A stretch of DNA of 9,500 nucleotides from Desulfurobacteriaceae bacterium (GTDB taxonomy: Bacteria > Aquificota > Aquificia > Desulfurobacteriales > Desulfurobacteriaceae): assembly GCA_027064485.1 (NCBI GenBank), contig JAMOPR010000213.1, forward strand, positions 1 to 9,500, given 5' to 3'. A model generated the notes under the pieces. The model did no database searches and was not told where the DNA came from. It saw only the letters and a list, made by a program, of their open reading frames with translations. This document shows, in pieces, positions 1-5,733 of the stretch. Position 1 is the stretch's first letter, and the number at the start of each line of letters is the position of its first letter. A program made the translations under genes and the position numbers.

Positions 1-1
1 A

Positions 2-268
2 AGAGAAATTCCGGAAAACGTTCCAGAGCCTCAAATAACAATACCGGAGAATCCGGTATGGCTTCCAAGACTTCTAAAAGAAGCAGGGCTCGTCAAATCA
101 ACTTCAGAAGGCAGAAGGCAGATAAAAGGCGGAGGTGTAAGAATAAACGGAGAAAAGATAACAGACGATACTGTGAAAATTGACGCCCTAAAAGAAGAAT
201 TCATCCTCCAAGTAGGGAAAAGACGCTTCGCTAAGATAAAACCGGAAAACGTCAGAGTGGAACAATAA
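2..268 (+). CDS. tyrS: Tyrosyl-tRNA synthetase, C-terminal S4 domain (5' partial)
   Basis: The open frame enters from the left edge and stops at TAA 266-268, showing 88 residues. The visible part is the C-terminal RNA-binding S4 domain that follows the catalytic core. It reads PVWLPRLLKEAGLVKSTSEG, then GRRQIKGGGVRINGEKI, and closes with EEFILQVGKRRFAKIKPENV. The pattern of leucine-rich helix, 'S..EGRRQIK.GGV.ING', a short strand and 'LQVGKR.F..I' is typical of bacterial TyrRS C-termini. The enzyme charges tRNA-Tyr with tyrosine in the cytoplasm. The Rossmann catalytic core (HIGH and KMSKS motifs) lies outside the window, so the call rests on the tail alone. Another S4-containing RNA-binding protein is possible but less likely, because the GKR-F ending right at the C-terminus is characteristic. 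The stop codon directly abuts the 3' end of the opposite-strand tRNA-Sec gene. Confidence 0.85.
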   Translation, partial: REIPENVPEPQITIPENPVWLPRLLKEAGLVKSTSEGRRQIKGGGVRINGEKITDDTVKIDALKEEFILQVGKRRFAKIKPENVRVEQ

Positions 269-363
269 TGGCGGAGGCGGATGGGAATCGAACCCACCAT
301 CCCGCTCTTAGCGGGACCACCGGATTTGAAGTCCGGGGGGGACACCAGCCCCCGTCCGCCTCC
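269..363 (-). tRNA. selC: tRNA-Sec (anticodon TCA)
   Basis: Read on the minus strand, a 95-nt RNA folds as selenocysteine tRNA. It has an 8-bp acceptor stem GGAGGCGG/CCGCCTCC (356-363 with 273-280). A 6-bp D stem closes a short UGGU loop. The 5-bp anticodon stem CCGGA/TCCGG carries loop CTTCAAA, with anticodon TCA at 327-329. The long variable arm has a CCCGCT/AGCGGG stem (301-315), and the T arm contains TTCGATT. Discriminator G and an encoded CCA (269-271) end it. The extended acceptor, 6-bp D stem and long variable arm are the family hallmarks that direct SerRS charging, SelA conversion and SelB recognition. Its presence implies the organism makes selenoproteins by reading selected UGA codons, although no selenoprotein gene is visible here. 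The gene starts 17 bases after the stop of the co-oriented PHP gene, so it may be co-transcribed with it. Confidence 0.96.
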
Positions 364-377
364 AAAAGACAAAAGAA

Positions 378-406
378 AATTTAGAACATCATTCTCTCTT
401 TCGCAA
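378..406 (-). promoter_or_regulatory. Possible sigma-70-type promoter for selC
   Basis: On the minus strand, TTGCGA (401-406) is followed after exactly 17 bases by TAAATT (378-383). Each hexamer matches its consensus at four of six positions. Transcription would start around 371, giving about an 8-nt leader before the mature tRNA 5' end at 363. The -10 box would include the stop codon of the PHP gene. The element is weak by sequence and the AT-rich background makes chance matches common. Read-through from the PHP gene is the alternative. Confidence 0.25.
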
Positions 407-1043
407 GCCTTACAAGGCACTCGCTGTTAACAAAACATTCCTCTACTTCTTCCATCGTTAAACCTGCTCCTCTACCCACAACTACCGCAAATTCCCTTGT
501 AATCAAATCTCCAGGTGTATGAGCATCAGTATTTATCACAAACTTAGCCCCCAATTCCCTTCCAACTTTCACAACGTAACCGTTCGTTGTGTTGTGACCT
601 TTCCTTGCAGTAATCTCTAAATAAACACCGTTTTCCACAGCTAATTTCACATCCTCTTTTGCTATTAAGCCAGGATGAGCAAGAATATCTGCCCCTCCTT
701 CTATGGCAGCTCTGTTAGTCCCCGGTGCTACAGGTTCTACTACGGTCTCACCGTGAACAACAACAATAGCCGCCCCCATCTCTTTACACTTCAAAATCAG
801 CTCAGGAATTTTTTTAGGAGGGACGTGTGTAATTTCCACTCCTGGTATAACAACCAAAGAAGTTTCTTCATTTAGCACCTCTACTGTCTTCCACAAGTTT
901 TCCAAAACCTGTTCGTAGTTTGAAAAATCAACGTGGTCTGTTATAGCAATAGCCCTATAACCTGCATTTTCGGCTCTTCTAACAAGTTCACTGGGAATTA
1001 AAACGCCATCACTAAAAACAGTGTGGGTATGCAAATCTATCAT
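381..1043 (-). CDS. PHP-domain metallohydrolase (histidinol-phosphatase-like)
   Basis: This 220-residue protein has all the metal-binding motifs of the PHP (polymerase and histidinol phosphatase) superfamily, in order. These are H5-T-H7 with D12, D36-H37 (TDHVD), E70 (GVEITH), H97 (VVHGET), H123 (AHPG), and D173-A-H175 (NTDAH). They match the trinuclear metal site known from YcdX-like PHP phosphoesterases. It is probably a cytoplasmic phosphatase or phosphoesterase. The substrate cannot be told from sequence: histidinol phosphate and small nucleotide-type phosphates are both seen in the family, and no histidine biosynthesis gene is adjacent. ATG at 1041-1043 has a good AGGAGA ribosome site seven bases upstream, which fixes the start. 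It lies head to head with the glycosylase gene (32 bp) and directly upstream of selC. Confidence 0.88.
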   Translation of the reverse strand: MIDLHTHTVFSDGVLIPSELVRRAENAGYRAIAITDHVDFSNYEQVLENLWKTVEVLNEETSLVVIPGVEITHVPPKKIPELILKCKEMGAAIVVVHGETVVEPVAPGTNRAAIEGGADILAHPGLIAKEDVKLAVENGVYLEITARKGHNTTNGYVVKVGRELGAKFVINTDAHTPGDLITREFAVVVGRGAGLTMEEVEECFVNSECLVRLAKERMMF

Positions 1044-1055
1044 CTCAATCTCTCC

Positions 1056-1064
1056 TGTTATAGA
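1056..1064 (+). promoter_or_regulatory. Possible extended -10 promoter for the glycosylase gene
   Basis: The 32-bp gap between the divergent start codons contains TG-T-TATAGA on the + strand, which resembles an extended -10 element. No convincing -35 is seen around 1036-1041. Transcription would begin near 1071, only about five bases before the ATG at 1076. That would give an almost leaderless mRNA and would fit the absence of a recognisable ribosome binding site for that gene. Weak evidence. Confidence 0.2.
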
Positions 1065-1075
1065 ATTTCACCGCA

Positions 1076-1726
1076 ATGATATGGAAAGTTTATCAGAAAC
1101 TATTGTCAATTTACGGAAAACAAAACTGGTGGCCCGCAGAAACACCTTTTGAAGTGTGCGTAGGTGCAATACTTACTCAAAACACGAACTGGCAGAACGT
1201 AGAAAAAGCAATAGAAAACTTAAAAAAACACAACCTTCTTTCTCCTGAAAAAATCCCCCCCACCCCCCTCCCCACCCTCCAATCGCTCATCAAACCTACA
1301 GGCTTTTACAAACAAAAAGCAAAATACCTTAAAAATTTGAGTCTTTTCATCATAGAAAACGGCGGACTTGAAAACTTACAAAAAGAAAACCTCCAAGCCC
1401 TTAGAAAAAAACTCTTAAAAGTAAAAGGGGTCGGCAGGGAAACAGCCGATTCAATACTACTATACGCTTTAAACAAAAAAATCTTCGTAATTGACGCTTA
1501 CACAAAACGACTCTTCTACCGCCTTGGAATAACAAAAAAAGAAAACGAACCATACGAAAGTCTACGCACCTTAGTAGAAACCGAATTTAAACGCCACAAC
1601 GCCTCTTTAGAAGACTACAAGGAGTTCCACGCCCTTATAGTCAGGCACTGCAAAGAGGTCTGCAGGAAAATTCCCATTTGCCAAAACTGCGAACTATCTA
1701 TATCTTGTATGTTAAAATTAAACTAA
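1076..1726 (+). CDS. Endonuclease III-related HhH-GPD DNA glycosylase with Fe-S cluster motif
   Basis: This 216-residue protein belongs to the HhH-GPD base-excision repair superfamily, closest in character to the endonuclease III-related group (COG2231/MagIII-like) rather than true Nth. Visible parts are the N-terminal helix with ILTQNTNWQNV (32-42), the helix-hairpin-helix KVKGVGRETADSILL (115-129), the catalytic aspartate D140 in VIDAYTKRL, and a C-terminal cysteine cluster. The cysteines are C196, C202, C205 and C211 (C-x5-C-x2-C-x5-C), with an extra C192, and probably ligate a [4Fe-4S] cluster. The lysine used by bifunctional Nth enzymes is replaced by E122. The protein is therefore inferred to excise a damaged base, perhaps an alkylated purine, without lyase activity. 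The ATG at 1076 has no clear Shine-Dalgarno sequence. The PilZ gene follows 31 bp downstream on the same strand. Confidence 0.85.
   Translation: MIWKVYQKLLSIYGKQNWWPAETPFEVCVGAILTQNTNWQNVEKAIENLKKHNLLSPEKIPPTPLPTLQSLIKPTGFYKQKAKYLKNLSLFIIENGGLENLQKENLQALRKKLLKVKGVGRETADSILLYALNKKIFVIDAYTKRLFYRLGITKKENEPYESLRTLVETEFKRHNASLEDYKEFHALIVRHCKEVCRKIPICQNCELSISCMLKLN
1255..1277 (-). other. Potential G-quadruplex tract (C-rich on + strand)
   Basis: The + strand has runs of 7, 6, 4 and 3 cytosines separated by single A or T bases (1255-1261, 1263-1268, 1270-1273, 1275-1277), followed by TCC. The minus strand thus carries four G-runs with one-base loops, the most stable class of G-quadruplex motif. The + strand could form an i-motif. 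It lies inside the glycosylase gene, encoding the proline-rich segment PPTPLPT (61-67), and the G-rich strand is the transcription template. Only the sequence pattern is seen; folding in the cell is inferred. Confidence 0.7.
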
Positions 1727-1757
1727 GTATTAAATCTAAAGGAGCTGAAATCGAACA

Positions 1758-2789
1758 ATGGGACGTTCAATTCTTCCCAAACTTCCTTCAGCAGACTATG
1801 CAACGTTCATAATATTCGCCCTGCTCATCATTGCCATTCTGCTTTTCTTCTCTCTTGCCGGAATGGTAAGAGTTTACATCAGGAATAGAAAAATAAAAGA
1901 ATCGTTCTTTAGAGAAGCCATAGAAAGAGGGCTAACAGAAGAAGAAGCAGAAATTCTTTGGACCTACTCCCAAAAATTAGGTAGAGACCCTTTCTTAAGC
2001 CTTGAATTCAAAGCCCCTTTTGAAAAGGTCGTGGATTTATACCTTAAAACTGACCCGGACGCAAAAGAAGAGTTAGTAACCCAAATGCGCCAAAAATTAG
2101 GCTTCGACTACATTCCATACTTCGTTCCCCTAACCTGCACCAAGGATATAGAACTCTTTCAGCCTGCAAAACTATTCCTGCCCGGAGGGCAAAAAGCAGA
2201 TATTGCACTATTTGACAAAGACGAAAAATTCATGTATTGGGCTATCATTGACGAAACTCCTCTCCCTCCAACTTTAGCAGGAGAAACGGTAAAAATCCAG
2301 TTTATCAGAAAAGGAGACGGAATCTACACCTTAGAAGGCAGGGTTGAAGAAATCATCCGCGAAAATGGAAAGAACATACTAAAAATCCCCCATACCTTTG
2401 AACTCTCCAGATACCAGCGGAGAGAATATGCAAGGGTAGAAGTAGAACTCCCTGCAAGCGTGGGTATATACAACAAAAAAGAAGATAAACTGGTATGGAT
2501 TCAAGCTGAAATAGTAGATATCAGCGCAGGCGGAGCAAAGGTTTGCATATCTTTATCAACCCTTAACAGGGAAATTCCTCAAATGTCTGAAATACTACTG
2601 AGTTTCACCCTCAACGGCAAAAGGTTTATGTTGAAAGGAACGGTCGTAAACATCTACCCAAGAAGAAATACCAACTGCTACGGAATAAAATTTGAAGATA
2701 TCAAAACAGAAGACCAGAAATTCATCCACGACTTTGTTAAAAAGGAACAGCAAAGGCTGGCTCAACTGATGATTAAAAATAGGGGCTAA
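1758..2789 (+). CDS. Membrane-anchored PilZ-domain protein (c-di-GMP receptor, YcgR-like)
   Basis: This 343-residue protein has one N-terminal membrane helix (about 15-36) followed by a basic stretch, so the rest should be cytoplasmic. A mostly helical region (about 45-125) comes next. Then there is a YcgR-N-like beta domain (about 130-215), and a PilZ domain (about 218-330). Both c-di-GMP signatures are intact: RxxxR as R222-EYA-R226 and DxSxxG as D254-IS-AG-G259. The YcgR-N plus PilZ order is that of flagellar brake proteins, which bind c-di-GMP and slow or bias the motor. The membrane helix and the helical segment are additions to that plan. Given the next two genes (FliJ-like, MotE-like), a role in motility control is likely but inferred. 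An in-frame TGA at 1746-1748 rules out a longer start. AAAGGAG lies about 13 bases upstream of the ATG, which is rather far. The stop TAATG overlaps the start of fliJ by one base. Confidence 0.88.
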   Translation: MGRSILPKLPSADYATFIIFALLIIAILLFFSLAGMVRVYIRNRKIKESFFREAIERGLTEEEAEILWTYSQKLGRDPFLSLEFKAPFEKVVDLYLKTDPDAKEELVTQMRQKLGFDYIPYFVPLTCTKDIELFQPAKLFLPGGQKADIALFDKDEKFMYWAIIDETPLPPTLAGETVKIQFIRKGDGIYTLEGRVEEIIRENGKNILKIPHTFELSRYQRREYARVEVELPASVGIYNKKEDKLVWIQAEIVDISAGGAKVCISLSTLNREIPQMSEILLSFTLNGKRFMLKGTVVNIYPRRNTNCYGIKFEDIKTEDQKFIHDFVKKEQQRLAQLMIKNRG

Positions 2790-3202
2790 TGAAATTTATC
2801 AAAGTATACTCAAAAATCCTGAAAAAAGAGTTAGAAGCCTTAACTGTTCAGCTATCCACTCTACAGAGAAAGATAGAAAACGTAGAAGCACAAATAGCCT
2901 CAGCAGATAAAAAGATAAAGGAATGTGAAAAATTCAGCCCTCAAACACCCATTGAAATGGCTATAAAGGACAGCTACACAAAATACCTACAAAAATTAAA
3001 AGAAAAACTCAAATCCAACCTTAAAGAATTAACAAAAGAAGAAGAAGCCCTTAAAGAAAAAATCTCTTTTACTAAAAGCAAATTAAAACTGTTAGAGAAA
3101 ACGGAAAAAAACATTAAAATAGAAACTGAAAAGAAACAAGACCTACTTTTAGAGAGGTTTATAAATGAAGTTCTGGGCAGCAATCGTTCTGACAATTATT
3201 AG
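2789..3202 (+). CDS. fliJ: FliJ-like flagellar export coiled-coil protein
   Basis: This 137-residue protein is charged and almost wholly helical, with no signal peptide. Two long heptad-like stretches (about 7-47 and 60-127) suggest an antiparallel coiled-coil hairpin, the shape known for FliJ. The length is close to the usual 140-150. FliJ is the soluble stalk of the flagellar type III ATPase complex, contacting FliI, FlhA and the export chaperones. Sequence is a weak guide for coiled coils. The call depends on length, the 'ERF..EV' type C-terminal tail, and position: translationally coupled to the PilZ gene (TAATG) and overlapping the MotE-like gene by 38 bp. A generic coiled-coil protein is the alternative. 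No fliI or fliH gene is adjacent. Confidence 0.65.
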   Translation: MKFIKVYSKILKKELEALTVQLSTLQRKIENVEAQIASADKKIKECEKFSPQTPIEMAIKDSYTKYLQKLKEKLKSNLKELTKEEEALKEKISFTKSKLKLLEKTEKNIKIETEKKQDLLLERFINEVLGSNRSDNY

Positions 3203-3638
3203 CCTTTGCACTCCGGGTTATGCTCAGGAAGCACAAAAGGCAGAAATTCAGAGAGAAATGCAGAAATTAATTGAACTGCGCAACCAGCTACAAAAACTCA
3301 TTCAGGAAAAAAAAGAAATACTAAGAAAAATAGAAGAACAGAGAGAAAAACTCAAAGCAGAAAGGGAAGCACTCAAAAAAGAACTTGAAGAAGCCAAAGC
3401 AGAAAGGTATAAAAAGTTGGCTCAAATATTTGAGAAAATGGACCCGGAATTGGCAGGGCAGAAGATTTCCAAAATGACAAACCCTAAAGAAGCAGCCCTC
3501 ATAATATACAACATGAAAACACGCTTAGCTGGACAAGTAATGAATTATGTAGACCCGCAAATGGCAGACAAAATTGTTCAAATACTTACAAACTTAAAAG
3601 TGTCTTCCTCAAATAGCACGCAAAACAACTTACAATAA
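3165..3638 (+). CDS. motE: MotE-like secreted coiled-coil protein (MgtE-N/FliG-like fold)
   Basis: This 157-residue protein begins with a signal peptide (K2, hydrophobic 4-15, likely cleavage after A20 in GYA-QE). A long coiled coil (about 22-84) follows, then a C-terminal helical domain (about 85-143). The C-terminal part, with FEKMDPELAGQKISKM, PKEAALIIYNM and VDPQMADKIVQIL, repeats the pattern of the MgtE N-domain/FliG-like family. This architecture matches MotE, a periplasmic protein that in alphaproteobacteria works with the stator partner MotC. Its presence in a flagellar cluster fits a periplasmic stator or motor role here. The ATG at 3165 has AGAGAGG seven bases upstream and sits inside fliJ. 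The last 9 bp overlap the 3' end of flhB on the other strand. Family placement is fairly firm; the exact partner is unknown. Confidence 0.75.
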   Translation: MKFWAAIVLTIISLCTPGYAQEAQKAEIQREMQKLIELRNQLQKLIQEKKEILRKIEEQREKLKAEREALKKELEEAKAERYKKLAQIFEKMDPELAGQKISKMTNPKEAALIIYNMKTRLAGQVMNYVDPQMADKIVQILTNLKVSSSNSTQNNLQ

Positions 3639-4673
3639 CTTCCTACGTCTGTAAATTTTAGCCAGAATTTTCGCCACAGCCCTGTAAAACTCTTCTGGTA
3701 TAAAATCCCCCACTTCACAGCTGTCATACAAAGCCCTTGCAAGTTCGGGATTTTCTTCAATCGGAATGCCGTGCTCTTCGGCAATTTCCCTAATCCTTAA
3801 AGCCACCTTATCTACACCTTTTGCTATAACCTGAGGTGCGTTCATCTTCCCTCTTTCATACTTCAAAGCAACGGCGTAGTGAGTTGGGTTTGTAATGACA
3901 ACATCAGCTTCAGGAACTTTAGCCATCATTCTCTTAAAAGCTATCTCCCTCTGCTTCTTCCTTATGGCAGATTTAATTATTGGATGCCCTTCATACTGCT
4001 TCCTTTCTTCCTTAACCTCCTCCTTTGACATTTTCAAGTTTTCTTCATACTCCCATCTTCTGTAGAAAAAATCAACCGCAGCAATAGGAACAGACAACAA
4101 ACCAAAAACAAAGAAAACGATAACGGTGAACTTCACCATTAAAATCGCCTGTTGTTGAAGAGTCAAAAATCCAAAAGAAGGAAATCCCGAAAGTATATGC
4201 CTTGCAAGCAGATAACCTACAGCCAACGCTACAAGCAGTTTAAGAGTATTCCTAAACGTCTCAAAAACGGTTTTCAACGAAAACAATCTTTGCAATCCCT
4301 TGACGGGATTAATGTTATCAATTTTAGGAATTAAAGGTTTAACGCTAAACAGAAACCCAAATTGAACAACGTTACCAGCAACCCCGGAAAAGAGAAGAAC
4401 GGCAAAAACGGGAGCAATCAACAAAACAAAAACGTAGGAAAGGGTATAAATCAAGTAATGAAGATTCTCATTTAAGGAAAAGCTGAACGAGTAAGAAAAT
4501 ACCTCCAAAAGCTTTCTGTAAGCATATGGAACGTAAAAATACAGCAACGCTGATACAATAACGAGAGAAAAGGCTATAGGAACGTCCTGACTCTTTAATA
4601 CCTGACCTTCTTCCCTCGCCTTCTGCCGCCGCCGCGGGGTCGCCTTTTCGGTTTTGGAAGGGTCCTTAGCCAC
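3630..4673 (-). CDS. flhB: Flagellar export switch protein FlhB
   Basis: This 347-residue protein has the family N-terminus KTEKATPRRRQKAREEGQV (8-25), with 'TEK.T...' and 'AR..GQV..S'. Four hydrophobic membrane segments follow (about 33-50, 75-105, 143-165, 175-203), then a basic linker and the cytoplasmic domain. The self-cleaving motif N262-P-T-H265 is intact. In the family, cleavage after the Asn allows the switch from rod/hook to filament export. FlhB wraps the FliPQR gate at the inner membrane. The length is typical (about 350). The start is GTG at 4673, two bases after the fliR stop, with GGGGTAGG about five bases upstream, so translation is probably coupled. It is the last visible gene of the operon and overlaps motE tail to tail by 9 bp. 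Confidence 0.97.
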   Translation of the reverse strand: MAKDPSKTEKATPRRRQKAREEGQVLKSQDVPIAFSLVIVSALLYFYVPYAYRKLLEVFSYSFSFSLNENLHYLIYTLSYVFVLLIAPVFAVLLFSGVAGNVVQFGFLFSVKPLIPKIDNINPVKGLQRLFSLKTVFETFRNTLKLLVALAVGYLLARHILSGFPSFGFLTLQQQAILMVKFTVIVFFVFGLLSVPIAAVDFFYRRWEYEENLKMSKEEVKEERKQYEGHPIIKSAIRKKQREIAFKRMMAKVPEADVVITNPTHYAVALKYERGKMNAPQVIAKGVDKVALRIREIAEEHGIPIEENPELARALYDSCEVGDFIPEEFYRAVAKILAKIYRRRKLL

Positions 4674-4675
4674 AG

Positions 4676-5458
4676 TTACCTACCCCAAATTTTTAGAATC
4701 TCCATCAGTGCCGCGTTCATGTCTTCAGAAAGATTCATAAAATAATAAACTATAACAGAAAAACCTAAAAACAGAGCAAACAAACCCACGAAAATCTGGA
4801 AAGGTAAGCCTACTATAAAAACGTTTATCTGCGGAATCAGCCTGTTAACAAGAGCGAGGATAAGATTAGTTAAAAACAAGGTTACCAGGAACGGAAAAGC
4901 AAGCTGAAAACCCAGCGAAAACATTAAGGCTGTTTTCTTCAGAAAAAATTCAAAAACAGGCTCCTTTATCGAAAATCCCCCCACAGGGACAACTCTAAAA
5001 CTTTCAACCAAAGCCGCAATAAACACCTTATAGGCACCGGAAGCAAAAAACACAACATAAAACAGAAACACGAAAAACCTACCGATAACTGAAACCATTC
5101 CAAAAGTAGGGTCAAACATGTTAACCACAGTCAACCCCATCATGTAGCTAATCAGCTCAGCAGCGTAAATTACAATTCCATAAAAAACCATAACAACCAG
5201 TGACAAAAAAGCTCCCAAAAGAACTTCCTTAACCACTAAAAGAAAAAAAGCCAATAAAGACACGCCGTCGAACGTAAAATTGGATGGAACAGAATTAACA
5301 AAGGAAGAAACGTAAAAGGAAAAAGCAACTATCAAAAGTATCCTTACATTTACAGGTATAAAAACGGTTGAAAAGAAAGGAAAAGCCATAAAGAAGCCTG
5401 CCACCCTTAAAAGAACGAGAAGAAAAACAGAAAAGCGATGATAGTCAAAAAACTCCAT
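4676..5458 (-). CDS. fliR: Flagellar export gate protein FliR
   Basis: This 260-residue, very hydrophobic protein has about six membrane segments and the FliR signature regions. These include FDPTFGMVSVIGRF (115-128), the 'LF...GA...I.AL..SF...P.G' pattern (about 132-161), and LTNLILALVNRLIPQINVF (196-214). With FliP and FliQ it forms the helical export gate in the MS-ring centre. Length is normal. I chose ATG 5458, which has TCAGGTAG with AGG eight bases upstream. An in-frame GTG at 5464 would overlap the fliQ stop (TAGTG) and add two residues, but it lies only three bases from AGG. The coding strand is strongly T-rich, as expected for a membrane protein. Confidence 0.96.
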   Translation of the reverse strand: MEFFDYHRFSVFLLVLLRVAGFFMAFPFFSTVFIPVNVRILLIVAFSFYVSSFVNSVPSNFTFDGVSLLAFFLLVVKEVLLGAFLSLVVMVFYGIVIYAAELISYMMGLTVVNMFDPTFGMVSVIGRFFVFLFYVVFFASGAYKVFIAALVESFRVVPVGGFSIKEPVFEFFLKKTALMFSLGFQLAFPFLVTLFLTNLILALVNRLIPQINVFIVGLPFQIFVGLFALFLGFSVIVYYFMNLSEDMNAALMEILKIWGR

Positions 5459-5463
5459 TATCA

Positions 5464-5733
5464 CTACCTGAAGTTATTAACAAGGAACTGAAAGTTTTCC
5501 CTCATGAAATCCATCAATTTCATAAACATCCAACCGCCAAAAATAAAAACAGCAACCAACGCAGCAAGTATTTTAGGAATAAAGGTAAGCGTCATCTCGT
5601 GAATCTGCGTTGCAGCTTGAAGAATACTAACCAAAATACCCACAACAAACGTAGCAATCAAAACCGGAGCACCGACCAAAAGCGCAACTTCAAGCATATT
5701 TTTGCCCAACGTTATTACCTGGTCTACAGTCAT
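5464..5733 (-). CDS. fliQ: Flagellar export gate protein FliQ
   Basis: This 89-residue protein has the standard FliQ length and content: start MTVDQVITLGKNML, two membrane helices (about 15-38 and 52-74), and conserved 'GAPVL..., G..VS..QA.TQI.E.TL.F.PKI'. It forms four copies around the FliP/FliR gate. The start is ATG 5731-5733, sharing ATGA with the fliP stop, a typical coupled junction. The frame stays open upstream to a TTG at 5772, but that would add 13 non-conserved residues and a 43-bp overlap with fliP, so it was rejected. The TAG stop (5464-5466) lies five bases before the chosen fliR start. Confidence 0.95.
   Translation of the reverse strand: MTVDQVITLGKNMLEVALLVGAPVLIATFVVGILVSILQAATQIHEMTLTFIPKILAALVAVFIFGGWMFMKLMDFMRENFQFLVNNFR

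Noticed and set aside
301..315. Perfect inverted repeat CCCGCT..AGCGGG that could be read as a terminator for tyrS
   Set aside because: It is the variable-arm stem of tRNA-Sec and has no following T-run.
31..420. Open frame of 129 codons on the minus strand spanning selC
   Set aside because: It covers the tRNA-Sec gene and the antisense of tyrS, shows no family pattern, and clashes with two well-supported genes.
1707..1735. Possible promoter TTGTAT-17-TATTAA before the PilZ gene
   Set aside because: Only three and four consensus matches, and transcription would start within the ribosome binding site; it is probably chance in AT-rich DNA.
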